Below are positions 33,271 to 45,412 of a stretch of DNA of 64,000 nt, in pieces. How positions within the stretch are numbered: the first letter of the stretch is position 1; every line of letters starts with the position of its first letter. The translations under genes and the position numbers were made by a program. The stretch comes from Gnetum montanum (taxonomy: Eukaryota > Streptophyta > Gnetopsida > Gnetales > Gnetaceae): assembly GCA_015680685.1 (NCBI GenBank), contig MNCI01014915.1, positions 253,889 to 317,888 of the forward strand. The letters run 5' to 3'. The notes under the pieces are model-generated. The model searched no databases, was not told the DNA's origin, and saw only the letters and a list, made by a program, of their open reading frames with translations.

Positions 33271-34162
33271 AAATCTAGATATTATAAAAAACAATCAATT
33301 TGCTAGAAAACAAGAAAACTAGCTATCTTCACATCATGTAAACAAGATTAAAATTTAGGTTCCACAATCCACAACATCAAATCACTCACAAACATTTAAT
33401 AATGTTGCTAAGCATGAGGCTATACAATTACACAATGATTATACTCAATGCAAGGTACAATGGACTGAGAATCTCTTCCATAACTCAAGATTAATTTCTC
33501 AGTTCACAAGTAAGAACACATAGGACAAATACATACACAATTGACCTTGTGTTATAACCACAATTAGGCACTCACTCAAATGTGCTTTCATAACACTCTC
33601 TTACCATTCTCATCCACTTATGATAATCCAAAACATAAAACAACATTAATATTTATTGGTAAACCAAGATAGGAGACCTATAAACCTTTTCTTAAGCTCA
33701 ACTTGAAGATCTCTAGTTGTTTCTATCTTTTTCTTCTCTTGTTTGATTGTTTTTCAATTTGGAATTACCAATTTAGAAGTATACTCAATTGTACAGGTCA
33801 TCTTTGGAATTCTCGAGATGTCTTTTGTAAAAGTTCATCATTCAAATGAGACACCTCATTCTAATGAAAGACATCTCCTAGGAAGCTAAGACATCTTTCG
33901 AACAATGGATATGTCTCCCTTAAGACATCTTCGAGTAGTTGGGATGTATTGTCTAAGACATCTTCTCAAACAATGAGATGTCTTTTTTGATATGTCTCCT
34001 TCTGAGGTTAGACATCCACAACTTGCCATACATCTTCTGTAACATCTTAGTTGTTGTCCAAGATATCTCCTTGACCTACAAAATGTCTCCACAAAGCTCA
34101 ATACCTACAAAAACGATCTATAGGGTAAAGTAAAGAGAATAAAAAGAGGTATCCCTATGCTA
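33271..34162 (-). mobile_element. 3' LTR of G
   Basis: Aligns with 44562-45412. U3 (about 33810-34100) is filled with about a dozen near-copies of AGACATCT and its reverse complement AGATGTCT. The outer end GGTATCCCTATGCTA corresponds to GGTGTCCCTACATCA in the other LTR, so TGATGTAGGGACACC is the likely original start. A purine tract (minus strand AAGGATGGAAGAGC, 34163-34176) abuts it. Confidence 0.75.
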
Positions 34163-34329
34163 GCTCTTCCATCCTTCAAAAAGTGAACTCATGTAAACAA
34201 GTAGAGATAGAAATGATTTTCCACTTAAGAAGCTTAGTCTCATGGATCCATACAATATCATTAGCTAATTAATCCTTCCAATGGATCAAGTACTCATGCA
34301 TCTTCACTCCTTGAGTGCTTGAAGCTATG

Positions 34330-35530
34330 CTTCACTTGAGTATGATTACCTTCATCTCCATTGAAGGTTTGAACTGATTAATAAACCTATTCAACTCATC
34401 GATGCTACCTTGTATGATCTTATCATCGACTGGTCCATCGTAATGTATAAGATCTATAACATTAAATACAAAAGGCATAATAACATCATTGGATAAGTAA
34501 ATCTCAAAAATATTATCATTAATTTTAACCTTTATTTTGAAAGGATCCATCTTCTTGGCTTTCAACTTGGAGAAGTTGACACCTCTCAATCTCTTCTTCT
34601 TCAAGTACATTCAAACAAGGTCACCAATAGCAAATATAGGTTTCTGCTTATTCTCATTCCTCTTGAGGACTCTCTCTTTAGCCTTCCTTTCCAAATTTGT
34701 CTTTACTGATGCATGAAGATCCCTCATCTTTTATACAAAATTAGCACTGAGTCAAGCTTCTCCCTCAAAGTTTTTCACATTGTCCACCTTCTTAGGACAA
34801 AAACCATAATTCACCTCAACTGGGCTTTTACCAATAATAACATGGCATAACCAATTTTTACACTGATTCAATAGTTCATCACATAAACACCTTCAAATAT
34901 TAAGTAAGGTTTTATTTACCACCTCCATTGGCCATTAGATTATGGATGATATGCATTAAAAAATTTAACTTTTCCCCTAAATTCTCCAAATGGATATCCA
35001 AAATGACTAGTGAACTTGGAGTTTTTATCATTGATAATATTCAAAGGAATTCCATGCAACTTCATAACATGCTAGAAAAATAAATTTGCCACATGATAGT
35101 CATCACTAATCTTTTTTCTCAAAATAAAGTATTCCATCTCAAAGAACTTGTCCATCCTAACAAAAATAACATCATTCCCACTCTTAATCTCTGAAATTCA
35201 GCCCACAAAGTCCATTGACACACTTTCTAATGGATCCTTAGGAATTAATAAAGACATGTAATGTCCATTTACTTTTTTACCTCTGAATTTCTGAGATGTT
35301 AAACGCCATAAATTTTAAGATTTTAGTTGTCATCCCTAGACAAAAATAATGCCTAGTCACAAGTTCCAAATTTTTATCCCTACCCATGTGACTTATCATA
35401 CCACTACAATGCTTTTCAAATAAAATTTTCTTCCTAACATTACAATTGGGAAGACATATCTTTCCATTTTTAAATAATAGTTCATCTTGAATATGATAGT
35501 TCCCCCATTGGTCTATCCTACTCAATAATG
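34330..35530 (-). pseudogene. G integrase, decayed
   Basis: The start region (35525-35277) reads WGNYHIQDELLFKNGKICLPNCNVRKKILFEKHCSGMISHMGRDKNLELVTRHYF, the zinc-domain lead-in of chromovirus-type integrases. The C-terminal part (34610-34332) reads YLKKKRLRGVNFSKLKAKKMDPFKIKVKINDNIFEIYL..FNVIDLIHYDGP, matching the LRKERFP..FNKLKPR..INDNAY..FNVADL pattern. The catalytic core between is present but broken (for example SPTFGEFRGKVKFFNAYHPQ-like remains near 34930-34990). Confidence 0.75.
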
Positions 35531-35559
35531 GTTCCTTGAGGCTTTTTCATACCTATCCA

Positions 35560-36900
35560 AAGTTGCAATCATGCTCATACACATTAGCAAAATCATACAT
35601 ACCTTCCACATGATGAATGATGAAAGTTAGCACATGGACCCTAGATAATGCATCAACCATCACATTAGCTTTTTTTACTTTTGTGTTAAGTACAAAATTG
35701 AACTCTTATAACTATGAAATCCACTTCATGTGTTTATCACTCAACTTTTTTTAAGAGTCTAGAAATTGAAGTGCATTTGATCCATCATAAAAGTAAACTC
35801 TTTGGGCAATAAGTAATGTCTCCAATGATTGATTGCTTGAACAATAACATACAACTCCTTATATATTCTATATTTTATCATTAACTCATTCAATTTTTCA
35901 AAAAAGAGAGTAACATGCCTATCTTCTTAAGAAAGCGCCCCTTCACTAGTAATTTCATTTGCATCCACCTTCACATGAAAAACATTTTGAAAATATACAA
36001 TTACAAGCATGGGCTCACTCATTATTTTTTCCTTCAACAAGTCAAAGCTTCTTTGGATTTCATCATCTCACCTAAAATCTTTATTTTTCTTCAACAAAGT
36101 AAACATAGACCAAGAAATACCATTGAAATATTCTATTAATCTTCAATAAAAACCTACTAAAATAAGAAATGATCTTACCTCTCCAACATTCTTAGGAGTT
36201 GCCCAATCTTTAATAGCCCTCACCTTAGCTTCCTAAAAAAATTTGGTTTTTATAAGCCATATGTCTTAAGTATGTGATTTTGCTATTGAAGAAATAACTT
36301 TTCTTCATATTGATAATCAAATGTGCCTCCTCCAATTTTTGATGTATTCTCCTCAGGTAATCCAAGTATTCATGCTCATTAGAACTACACTCCCAAATAT
36401 CAGCAAAATAAATAAATAAATAAATAATATAACACTTACCAATTAAGTTCTTGAGTACATTATGCATCAATCTTATGAGTGTAGCAAGTGCATCGATGAG
36501 TCTAAAAGACATCATCAACCATTTAAATAATCCATCAAGTGTTTTGAAAGCTATCATTCATTCATCATTGAGTTTGATTCGAATTTGATGGTAACCACTC
36601 TTCTAATCAATCTTGCTAAAAATCTCTACATTGGTAAGGACATCAAAGATATCATTTATTCTTGGAATAGAAAACATGTACCTCATTATTATCCTATTCA
36701 CTATCCTAGAATCAATGCACATCCTCCATTCATCACTATTCTTTTTTAGCACAAGCATTACTACAACTACACAAGGTAAAATGGATTCCCTCATGAAGCC
36801 ATTTGCACGTAACTCCTTTACTTACCTTTGCAATTCTACTTGTAGATTTAGTAGCATTTGGTATGCTCTCTTGTTTGAAATGGTAGAACTATGAACTAAA
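35560..36900 (-). pseudogene. G reverse transcriptase and RNase H, decayed
   Basis: RT: LPCVVVVMLVLKKNSDEWRMCIDSRIVNRIIMRYMFSIPRINDIFD (36790-36603), then AFKTLDGLFKWLMMSFRLIDALATLIRLMHNVL and EHEYLDYLRRIHQKLEEAHLIINMKKSYFF (36550-36290). The YxDD site has become YFADI, so the first catalytic Asp is lost. RNase H ends with KHMKWI, EFNFVLNTKVKKANVMVDALSRVH (about 35730-35640). Class Ty3/gypsy is clear. Confidence 0.8.
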
Positions 36901-36959
36901 TCAATTTGATGCTATACATTACTCATTGATGGTAATTCATCCAACTCCCTCTTAAGCAC

Positions 36960-37480
36960 CTTGGAAAATTACTTCTTCAAGTCTTACATACTTGTTGGTA
37001 ATTCTAACTATGCATCATCATGTTTCAAAGAAATTGTTGACATAACAACAAAACCAAATCCAGTTTCATCATGTATCTTAATGTATTTCCTCTTTTCTAG
37101 AAGGATTAATAAAGCATTAAGTGAACTTTTCTATCTCACTTTTTCATTTGTCATAGGAATCAACTGATGGATTCCATCGAATCTAGTTATACTCCATACA
37201 TTTCTTGCCCCATCAAACTAAGCACCATTGTCAAAATTCCAAGGTCTGCTAAGAATTACATCAACACAATCAATTGGAAGTATATCACATTTTACAACAT
37301 CATAAAAACTTTCAATTTTAAATCTCAAAACACACAACTCTCTCACCTCTTGAGAGTAATCCCTTAATAATTAATGTATCTTGTAGGGTCTTGGATTAGG
37401 ATTAGTTGTCAAACCCAATCTAGAAAATGCCCTAGATGAAATAACATTTTCTTGGATTTTTCCATCAATTAAAATATGAA
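36960..37480 (-). pseudogene. G protease region, poorly preserved
   Basis: Lies between the gag knuckle and RT, in the right place for a retropepsin. I can see hydrophobic and turn segments but no convincing D-S/T-G. Assignment is by position. Confidence 0.35.
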
Positions 37481-37689
37481 TTCATTTCCCACTAAGTAAA
37501 CATCTAGCCTTGATTTGAAATAAAAATTTTCTAGTAGGATAGTCTCCTCTATTCACATTTCCCATGAATGCATAAGAATTTAATTCGAAAAACTCCTCAA
37601 TCTTGGAAGCATTAGAATTGCCTCTTTGAAGACCTTGGCTTGAGGTTTCCTTTAGTTTAATGGTTTGCACCTCATTATCCTTGGCTATC

Positions 37690-38569
37690 TTGAAAAGTGG
37701 ACATTCCCATTACTTGTGTTCCCATTCTTCATATTTGAAGCATTGAATCTTTGATGAGCTACTACCTTAATCCTTGTCTTCCTTGCCTTGGTTTTTTTTG
37801 GCTTTTCACTTCTCATCATTCTTTTTAGTCTTCTTGTCATGGCTACTATCCTTGTCTTTAGACTTGAATCCCTTATCCTTCTTCTTGGAAGCTTGTTTTC
37901 CCATGTTCTTAAATCCATTTTCTTTTCTACCTTGAGTGCCAATTCATGAGCCTCATCAAGAATTTATGGCTCATAGAATGACAACTCCTACTAATACTTT
38001 ATTTTGAAACCTCTTGAAAAAATTGAAGATTATTTATACTCTTGATTTATCTTAACTTGATGAAATAGATCACAGAATTCAATGTAGAACTCCTTGACAT
38101 CTTTTTCAACTTTCCTTATGAATTTTAATTTCATGATTATTTCTTACCTCTAACAAAACTATTGAAATTTTCTACTCAACCTGTATTTTATCAAATTCTA
38201 ATCTCTAATGGGTTGACCATTTTATCTATTATAGCTTTGGGACTCCTTTTTCCACCAAGTAGAAGCCATACCTTCTAATATGGATTCAGAAATAGGTATT
38301 CTTAATTGGTTTGGTACCTATTCCAACTTGAAATACATGTCAAGTATTTTTAGCTAACTTGAAAAATCATTGGTGCCATCTACATTATTAAAAGTCTTCA
38401 ATTCTATATATAGAAGTTTGGTAGCATTTCTAAATACTCTAGCAAGTATTATTTCATCTTCCCCATCAGGCTTGCAATGAGAAGAAGTAGTGATCACTAA
38501 TGGAGATCTTGGAATTCTGACACAAGGAATTGAGTTTCCTTCCATTAAAATCTTAGGCTAATGGGTTTC
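37690..38569 (-). pseudogene. G gag, C-terminal part
   Basis: Resumes on the minus strand after the F insertion. It includes ARVFRNATKLLYIELKTFNNVDGTNDF, LDMYFKLE..VPNQLRIPISESILEGMASTWWKK and EFYIEFCDLF, the capsid-like region of gypsy gag. A basic linker follows, then a knuckle CFKYEEWEHK*WEC near 37740-37690 whose second Cys is Tyr. Confidence 0.68.
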
Positions 38570-38574
38570 TACAC
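38570..38574 (+). repeat. Target-site duplication TACAC (left) of F
   Basis: TACAC directly before the 5' LTR of F; the same bases follow its 3' LTR at 44230-44234. Confidence 0.9.
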
Positions 38575-39138
38575 TGATGAGTCATGGTCTATCAGGTCCT
38601 GTTATCGGACCCCTGTTATCAAACCCCTATTTTCTAATGGGTCCCGATATCAGACCCTCGATATCGGACCCTTGTTATTGGGTACGCGATATCACGTCAT
38701 AAGTGATATCGAGTACGCAATATCGTGGCCTGCCAAGCAATATCGGACATCCGATATCGGGTCCTGTCTCATTGCCTATAAATAAGACACGGCGCACTTG
38801 GTTTTGGCATTAGTTCTTAGTCCCTTACCCAAACTCTTGTAGTTTTTCCTTCTTAGAGTTAGAATTATTTCTCAATGCATGCCCACAGTGTGATGATTGT
38901 AATTGTACGACATCCTTTATTCAAGTGTGACATACTTGGACATGCACATGACTAAAAATAAAGATCAACATTACTTCATCATTGCAGCATTCATTTGGTT
39001 TAATTATTTAATTGTTGTTGTTATTTATTACTTTTGTAGTTAATATCTCTTTTCCCTAAACTCCTTAAACATGGAATGAGTATGACTTAATCACGAGCAT
39101 TCAAGTATGCTTGGTAATCCTAATGGTAGTCGTTGGTA
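38575..39138 (+). mobile_element. 5' LTR of F, truncated
   Basis: U3 (38575-38765) is an array of TATCGGACCC / CGATATCGG words. TATA box CTATAAATAAG is near 38777. Homology to the 3' LTR continues to about GCTTGGTAATCCTAATGGTAGTC near 39132, with a 30-bp internal loss near 39112. The remaining U5, primer site and leader are missing. Confidence 0.82.
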
Positions 39139-39228
39139 ATGACGAGAGTCCTTGAGTGAGTACTCAATCTTATGTAGGAGTTTCATATGTTCATAGACAC
39201 CCCAACAATACTCAAGGACTCTCGTCAT
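39139..39228. repeat. 19-bp perfect inverted repeat at the F deletion junction
   Basis: 39139-39157 (ATGACGAGAGTCCTTGAGT) is the exact reverse complement of 39210-39228, with a 52-bp loop. It spans the point where the truncated LTR joins gag. Confidence 0.9.
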
Positions 39229-41239
39229 CCAACTCTGACACCTCTAGCGAGGATGGAACATCCCATAGAATGAGGGGGCCCGTAAGGCCTAGCACCTTCT
39301 CAATAGTTAACAAGGATTTATCCAGGGATGATTGGGAGACCTACAAAAGTCATGAAGAGTCTTCCAGTTCTTCCTCTTCCTCTACTCCTTCAATGTTTGG
39401 TCATGACATGGATGATCATCTCTCTAGGGGTCCATGTAGAAATAGAAATCGAACCCACGGGAAAAATCAGGAACGCCAACATGAACAAAGACAACATCGT
39501 CCCAACTCACAAACTCATAACCTACTTAGTGACAATGAACCCCTGCTGGCCACTAAGAGCCTAATGCATATACAAGAAGCTGTTCAAATAGCTTGCAGCC
39601 ATCATAAGGAAAGCCATCTACCTATGCTTGATTTAAACAACTTTCCCAAATTTTCAGGAGGTTATGATTTAGATCCACAACAACATCTACAAGTCTTCCA
39701 TGATGTCTGTGTATGGAACAATATTGATAATGGATGGTAAAAACTTAAGCTCTTTCCTGTGACACTCACTGGCCAAGAAAAAGTATGGTATAGGTCCCTA
39801 AAACCCAAATCAATTTGACATTGGCCAACAATGGTAGAGCTCTTCAATGAAAGATATCAAACTTATGCAAGAGTATCAACCTTGAGGAAACAAATCCAAG
39901 AGTGGAAACAAGCACAACATGAACCCTTGGACATGGCCTTAGAAAGATATTATGCATTGTTAAAAAACTTCCTAGGCCATGAGTTCTTCAAGGAGAGGCT
40001 AATATACCACATTATTGATGGGCTCCGTAATGAAACAAGGGAGACCCTAGGGATGTATACCCAAGGTCAACTATATGAGCTACAAACCCGTCAACTCCAA
40101 GAGCTTATTAAGTAGGTAGCAAAAAAAGAAGGATAAATGGCTCGATGGGAGAATGTTGAAAAATCTCAATGGGACCAAAATCTTATATCAACAAAGGTCC
40201 ATAATCTAAAAGAGAAGAAATCAACTCACCTCAAGGAGGTGGAATCATCTTTGCCAATACTATAATCATTAAACGAAATTGAGGCAAAGATCAATAAGAT
40301 GATGGAATGGATGCATAAAAAATGTGGAGAATATGCCAACATTATTGGAGATAGAATCATGATGAACTAAGAAGTAGGACGAAACACCTTTAGACAATTG
40401 GAAAGAAGGGTAGAAGAGAATAAGAACTTAACTACCAATCATACATATCAATGTAATGTTTGCCTAAACGATCACCCCAAGGGCCAATGCCCAATCCTGT
40501 TACATTTTCATGAGTATTGGAGAAGAGTGTTGCACCTAGAGTTTGTACAAAGATACTATGTTCAATCATAGTGGCAACAATCCCAATCATAGGGGAGGCC
40601 ACCCTCAAACTAGGTACACCCTTCATATCATCCGAACCCAAGTGCCTATCAAGTTCAACATCCTGTTTCCCCAACTGGGTCAACATACTCTATCTCATCA
40701 TATTATTATCATTCTCCTCAATACCATCAACCCATATCCTTTCCAACAATACCACCACCTTGGGTACCTTACAGTTCTTCTCAATTCCAACATTCTCATC
40801 CTTTACCTCCTTCTACATCGCCAACAGTTGTTCTTGAGGGATTTGCATCATAACATCGACCCACAAACATTACTTGTGCTTCTACTATCAACAGTAGTGG
40901 GAATCCTCCACAATATCATAGGTGTCCCTTCTTTAGATGTGATCGTAGAAAGGGACACCACCGTTCAAAAGCCACTGCATCCACCAACCTAGCACAAGTT
41001 CAACACTGTGGTGCATCTTCCTCTTCGAACCCAACGCCTCACGTTACCTTATCAGGGCCACCACTCAATACTCCAACAACCATGTAGCCCAATGAATATA
41101 GCCACATGGGGAGACATGTTGATCCTTGCATACCATCTTATGGTCACAAGTACCATAGTGGGTCAACTCCTTATAAATTAACCACATCTTATAACTTGCC
41201 CCACTATGTCAACTCTAATCAAGTGTGTGAACCCCAATG
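39156..41239 (+). pseudogene. F gag
   Basis: The first open stretch (39156-39740) holds a Ser-rich, acidic N-terminus (SSSNSDTSSEDG, SSSSSSSSTPSMFG), a His/Arg/Gln linker, and the capsid start LDLNNFPKFSGGYDLDPQQHLQVFHDV. After stops it continues KLKLFPVTLTGQEKVWYRSL, MVELFNERYQTYARVSTLRKQIQEWKQ and YYALLKNFLGHEF (39730-39990). An intact knuckle CNVCLNDHPKGQCP is near 40455-40496, then a Pro/His/Gln-rich tail up to the gap. The apparent start Met may be accidental, because the true N-terminus (MSSSH-) is deleted. Confidence 0.78.
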
Positions 41240-41544
41240 NNNNNNNNNNNNNNNNNNNNNNNNNNNNNNNNNNNNNNNNNNNNNNNNNNNNNNNNNNNNN
41301 NNNNNNNNNNNNNNNNNNNNNNNNNNNNNNNNNNNNNNNNNNNNNNNNNNNNNNNNNNNNNNNNNNNNNNNNNNNNNNNNNNNNNNNNNNNNNNNNNNNN
41401 NNNNNNNNNNNNNNNNNNNNNNNNNNNNNNNNNNNNNNNNNNNNNNNNNNNNNNNNNNNNNNNNNNNNNNNNNNNNNNNNNNNNNNNNNNNNNNNNNNNN
41501 NNNNNNNNNNNNNNNNNNNNNNNNNNNNNNNNNNNNNNNNNNNN
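41240..41544. other. Assembly gap (N run)
   Basis: 305 N. Left of it is late gag of F; right of it is spacer downstream of pol. Protease, RT and integrase are either deleted or inside a gap much longer than drawn. Confidence 0.95.
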
Positions 41545-42668
41545 CCTAGAGCAAAGAAGGATGGACCAAGAGGGAATGGTTAGGGTGTGACATCAAGGGG
41601 ACTTGTGGATTCTTTTTAGTGACATCTGTAGGAGTTATCATACAGCTTGGTTGTACTAAGATCCTTGTAGATCTAACGAAAAATGGAAGTAAGAGTAATC
41701 AAAAGGCACTTAACTAGGAAAAATAATGCTACTCTAGGGGGTCCCACTGGGAAGATATGCACCCATGCCTGAAGGTAGGTAGCTTCTTTGGATTAAGCAT
41801 TCCAAAAAGAAAAAATGAATGATGATGAAAAAAAAATAGAGCAAAAAGAATGTGCCAAAGCAGCCACACAAAGGAAAAAAAAAGAGAAAAAGGAAAGAAA
41901 GAGTGCCACAAAGCAAAATCACTCCTCCCTTGTACGAAATGCTAAGTGATTATATGCCTTGCTGTCATGGTGCTCTTATTGTTGTCTATAATTGGGATGA
42001 AACAATGCGATGTCACTGATCAGAGGAATGGACTTGGTCCTAATTTTGGAGCGAGAAGTTAATGACACATTAATCATGCCTTATACATAGGATTCATTAT
42101 GCCTTGAGTTAGTTACCTCATGTCCCAATCTCTGCAATCCCTTCTATAATTCACCTCATCTCATTGTTCATATATTTTTTGACTTGTATCTTGTGTAGCA
42201 TGGAATTCATACCTCATCACGGTGGTATTTAGCATGTGTGTGTTTTGTTGCATTGGTGTAGATTACATGCAACCCTTCTAATGCCTACGGACATTTTAAG
42301 GTGTGGTTACGCAAGGGAATTATAGGTTGGAAACTGCTTTGGGGAGGACCCACTTGCATGACTTTTGTAATTTGTACTTGTTGCACACCACCACATCATT
42401 TTGTACCCTCTGAGTACTTCATTGCCAAATCTATTCTTTCCTTTGTCATCATTTTATCAAACGTTCCTCAAAATTGGGTCCTTTTATGTGTCACCTAAAC
42501 AAACCAAGTCTGACATTAAACTTTTAGGGAAACTTCCTTGAAAAATTTCTAATTCTAAAATCACACTAAGCAAAAAGTTCAACATTTATTAAAGGTAATG
42601 AATAAGGTATGAAATAATTGAACTTCTCTCAATAACCTTACTAACAATTGATCTTTGTGTGATTATAG
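41545..42668 (+). repeat. F spacer downstream of pol
   Basis: Matches the A1/B/A2 spacer in part: the GGTGTGACATCAAGGGGACTTG block (41584-41605) and GGGGAGGACCCACTTGCATG near 42341. A purine-rich slippage tract fills 41805-41905. TACTAAC at 42639-42645 followed 23 nt later by AG at 42667-42668 forms a strong candidate 3' splice site. Confidence 0.65.
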
Positions 42669-43107
42669 ATGGCCCCTAAAAGAGGACAACAAGGAGGACC
42701 TTCTCAAGGTGCAACTGAACGACCAGGGGGAGGCAGAGGCCAAGGGCCTCATGCAGAACATGCAGAGTAGAAGGCACAATCATTTAGCATCCATCATAGA
42801 ACTCCTATTACTGCATAATCTATCCAACCAAAAGGAGGAGAGGTCAAGGCCTGAGCCTATGAAGAGGAATGATGGCTATTTGTGGCATGGCATGTCAAGG
42901 CCAATCAAGTGTTCCTACAACTGTCATGTCCATGGAAAGTGCCAACTCCATCAAACATTGGAACATCAACATGGATGGTTCATAATCCATGGATAGAAGA
43001 GAAGAAATGTTAGGCACTTCTTCAACGGTATTAATCTCAGAAGCCTAGCGTGTAGAAAAAAGAAAAGGAACTCATGGAGGAGCCACCACTACCAAGAATC
43101 CCATGAG
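42669..43107 (+). pseudogene. Third ORF of F, short form
   Basis: Directly after the candidate acceptor the frame opens MAPKRGQQGGPSQGATERPGGGRGQGP, clearly related to the MAPKPRHPREEGPSQP start in A1. About 145 codons with several stops follow (WLFVAWHVKANQVFLQLSCPWKVPTPSN), ending MEEPPLPRIP and stop near 43107. The globular and coiled-coil body of A1 is missing. Confidence 0.6.
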
Positions 43108-43266
43108 TTCCACAAGTTTTGTCTTTTGTGTATGTGTCCAAATTTTGTTTAATTCTCCACTGTGACATGAATAAATTCCTAGTTAGTCAATAATCCCATA
43201 CCTATCCACTGTGTAATCAATTAAACTTGTTCCTCACTTTCTTTGACTCTAGGATGAGTTATTATT

Positions 43267-43280
43267 CAGTCGTGGGGGTA
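43267..43280 (+). promoter_or_regulatory. 3' polypurine tract of F
   Basis: CAGTCGTGGGGGTA next to the 3' LTR start. Confidence 0.8.
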
Positions 43281-44229
43281 TGATGAGTCATCGTCTATTA
43301 GGTGTCATGGTCTATTAGGTCCTGTTATCGGACCCTTGTTATCAGACCCCCAATATCGGACCCTCATTATCAGGTACATGATATTGCATCACAAGCAATA
43401 TCAAGTACGTGATATTGCGGCCTGCCAAGCGATATTGGACATCCAATATCGGGTCCTGTCTCATTGCCTATAAATAAGAGGCGACACACTTGGTTTTGGC
43501 ATTAGTTCTTAGTCCCTTACCCAAACTCTTTGCAGTTTTTCCTTCTTAGAGTTAGAATTATTTCTCAGTGCATGCCCGCAGTGTGATGATTATAATTGTA
43601 CGACATCCTTTATTCGAGTGTGACGTACTTGGACATGCACATGACCAGAAATAAAGATCGAGATTACTTCATCATTGTAGCATTTACTTAGTTTAATTAT
43701 TTAATTGTTATTGTTTTTATTTCTTTCATAGTTAATATATTTTCTCCCTAAACTCCTTAAATGCGGAATGAGTATGACTTAATCATGAGCATTCAAGTGT
43801 GACTACTTGGTATCTCAGTAGCGTACCTAGGCCATGTGCTTGGTAATCCTAGTGGTAGTCATGCATGAGGTCCAAGATGTGTATGAATGATTAAGGAATG
43901 GATGCTCATCACACTTAGGCTAGCTTAGACTCTCTCTCCCTATCTCCTCTTAGTATAGCTCTCTCTCTTCCTTTTCCTCCTAGCTTAGCTAAGATTATTT
44001 TCCATCGCCTTCAGGAGTAGCATTAGTTTAGGAACACATCATACACCTCACTTTGGACTAAACCATACATGACAAAGCAAATACTAGTCCAGGTGGGAAG
44101 ACAGCGAACTACGATCAACGAGTAACTATCTAGATACCAAAACTAGCTTATTTGCGGAGTTCGACTGGATCATGCGTGAAACCCTCATATTCATATGGTT
44201 GTGTGTAGGGGTACCTCGCCACTCATCAT
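43281..44229 (+). mobile_element. 3' LTR of F
   Basis: 949 bp, TGATGAGTCA to CCACTCATCA. The first 20 bp are partly duplicated (GGTCTATTAGGT repeated near 43291-43320). U3 carries the decayed TATCGGACC array. TATA box is at 43470-43480. TACAC follows at 44230-44234. Confidence 0.88.
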
Positions 44230-44234
44230 ACACC

Positions 44235-44465
44235 ATCATAGCTAGATTATCCTTTCTCATCATCTGCTCCTCCTTAAGAAACTTCTTCATCATCATGTGA
44301 ATGTGAATGTTCATCATCTCTACATGTCCAAATATGGCTAGAACCCTCATTCTTATATACCTTGGCACTAATATTTTCAAATCAAGAAACCATTAGTTGA
44401 AAGGAAAATTTCATGCTTGTGATATCTTTCTTTATGGACTAAACCTATTTCTTCTTAGGTGCCAT
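44235..44465 (-). pseudogene. G gag, N-terminal part
   Basis: The minus-strand ATG at 44465-44463 gives MAPKKK, then a stop. The frame goes on with Met/Lys/Asp-rich sequence until the F insertion. It lies just inside the right-hand (5') LTR of G, as gag should. Confidence 0.55.
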
Positions 44466-44561
44466 CTGAATTTGACAAAAATCTACGTCTAAATTCTAGG
44501 CAACAATCAACCTAAAGTGTTCCAATATTAATAACGATGGATCGGGCTTATTATTATTAGT

Positions 44562-45412
44562 TTAAACTTCAATTCTCACTAAATCCATATATTATGAAAA
44601 ATAGTCAATATGATAGAAAATAAGAAAACTTGCTATATTCAATTAATGTAAAAAAGATTACAATATGGGTTTCATAAACCACAACATCAAATCACTCACA
44701 AACACTCAACGATACTATAGAGCATGAGGCTTTACAATCACAATGAGTATTCTCAATGCAAGGCATAATAAAATGAGAATCTCTCCCATAACTCAAGACT
44801 GAGATTTCAATTAACAAGTAAGAACATAAGAATACATAAGCCAAACACATGCACAATTCACCTTAAGTTGCGACCACAATTATGCATTCACTTAATGTGC
44901 TCTCATGATACTCTTTTGCCACTCTCACATACTAATGATGATACAAAATAGGAAATAACATCAATATTTATTGAAAAATTAGAAACCTTTCCTCAAGCTC
45001 AACTTGAAGACCTTTGACTGTTTCCATATTTTTCTCCTCTAGTTTAACTATTTTCCAATTTGAAACTACCAATTTGAAAGTTTTCCTAGTTGTACAGGTC
45101 ATCTTTGGCATTTTTGAGATGTCTTCTACAAAATTTTATCATTTAGGTAAGATGTCATCATGAAAAATGGAGACATCTTACTTGAGATATTTATTTTTAG
45201 TTGGGATGTCTTGCCTAGGATGTCTCATCAAATAGTGAGATGTCTCCTTCTTAGCCTAGATATTTCCATAACTTACTAAATGTTTTTTGTATCATCTTGG
45301 TTCTTGACTAAGATGTCTCCTTGACCTCTAAGACATCTTCATTGAGTTCAAAACTTACAAAAATCATTTATAAGGTAGAGAAAAAGGAATCAAAAGAGGT
45401 GTCCCTACATCA
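44562..45412 (-). mobile_element. 5' LTR of G
   Basis: Aligns with 33271-34162 (for example CACAACATCAAATCACTCACAAACA, 44682-44706 against 33369-33393). U3 (45110-45350) again contains many AGATGTCT/AGACATCT variants. Right border GTCCCTACATCA at 45412. The inner border is approximate. Confidence 0.75.

Larger units (their letters stand above)
38575..44229 (+). mobile_element. Element F: gag-bearing Athila/Tat-like element inserted in G
   Basis: Perfect 5-bp TSD (TACAC) and LTRs starting TGATGAGTCATGG. The 5' LTR is truncated at its 3' end and fused to gag; the primer site and leader are gone. Gag is well kept. Pol is absent or hidden in the gap at 41240-41544. Spacer, a short third ORF, polypurine tract and a complete 3' LTR follow. 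The two LTRs look roughly 88% identical by eye. Confidence 0.88.
33271..45412 (-). mobile_element. Ty3/gypsy element G (minus strand), split by F
   Basis: LTRs at about 33271-34162 and 44562-45412. Minus-strand gag starts at 44465 and resumes after the F insertion at 38569. Protease, RT, RNase H and integrase lie between 37480 and 34330. RT and integrase phrasing resembles the chromovirus branch, but no chromodomain is visible. The element sits in the LINE. The right end is sharp (ACATCA at 45412); the left end is uncertain by about 40 bp, and I could not confirm a target duplication. Confidence 0.8.

Noticed and set aside
33810-34100. AGACATCT repeats as a stand-alone satellite
   Set aside because: The same array occurs at the matching place in the other LTR of G, so it is part of U3.
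41106-41590. ORFs running through the N gap
   Set aside because: They are artefacts of untranslated N bases; only the flanking gag sequence is real.
44420-44570. tRNA-Met primer-binding site for G
   Set aside because: GGGCTTATTATTATTA near 44546 is only loosely like the expected complement; too decayed to claim.
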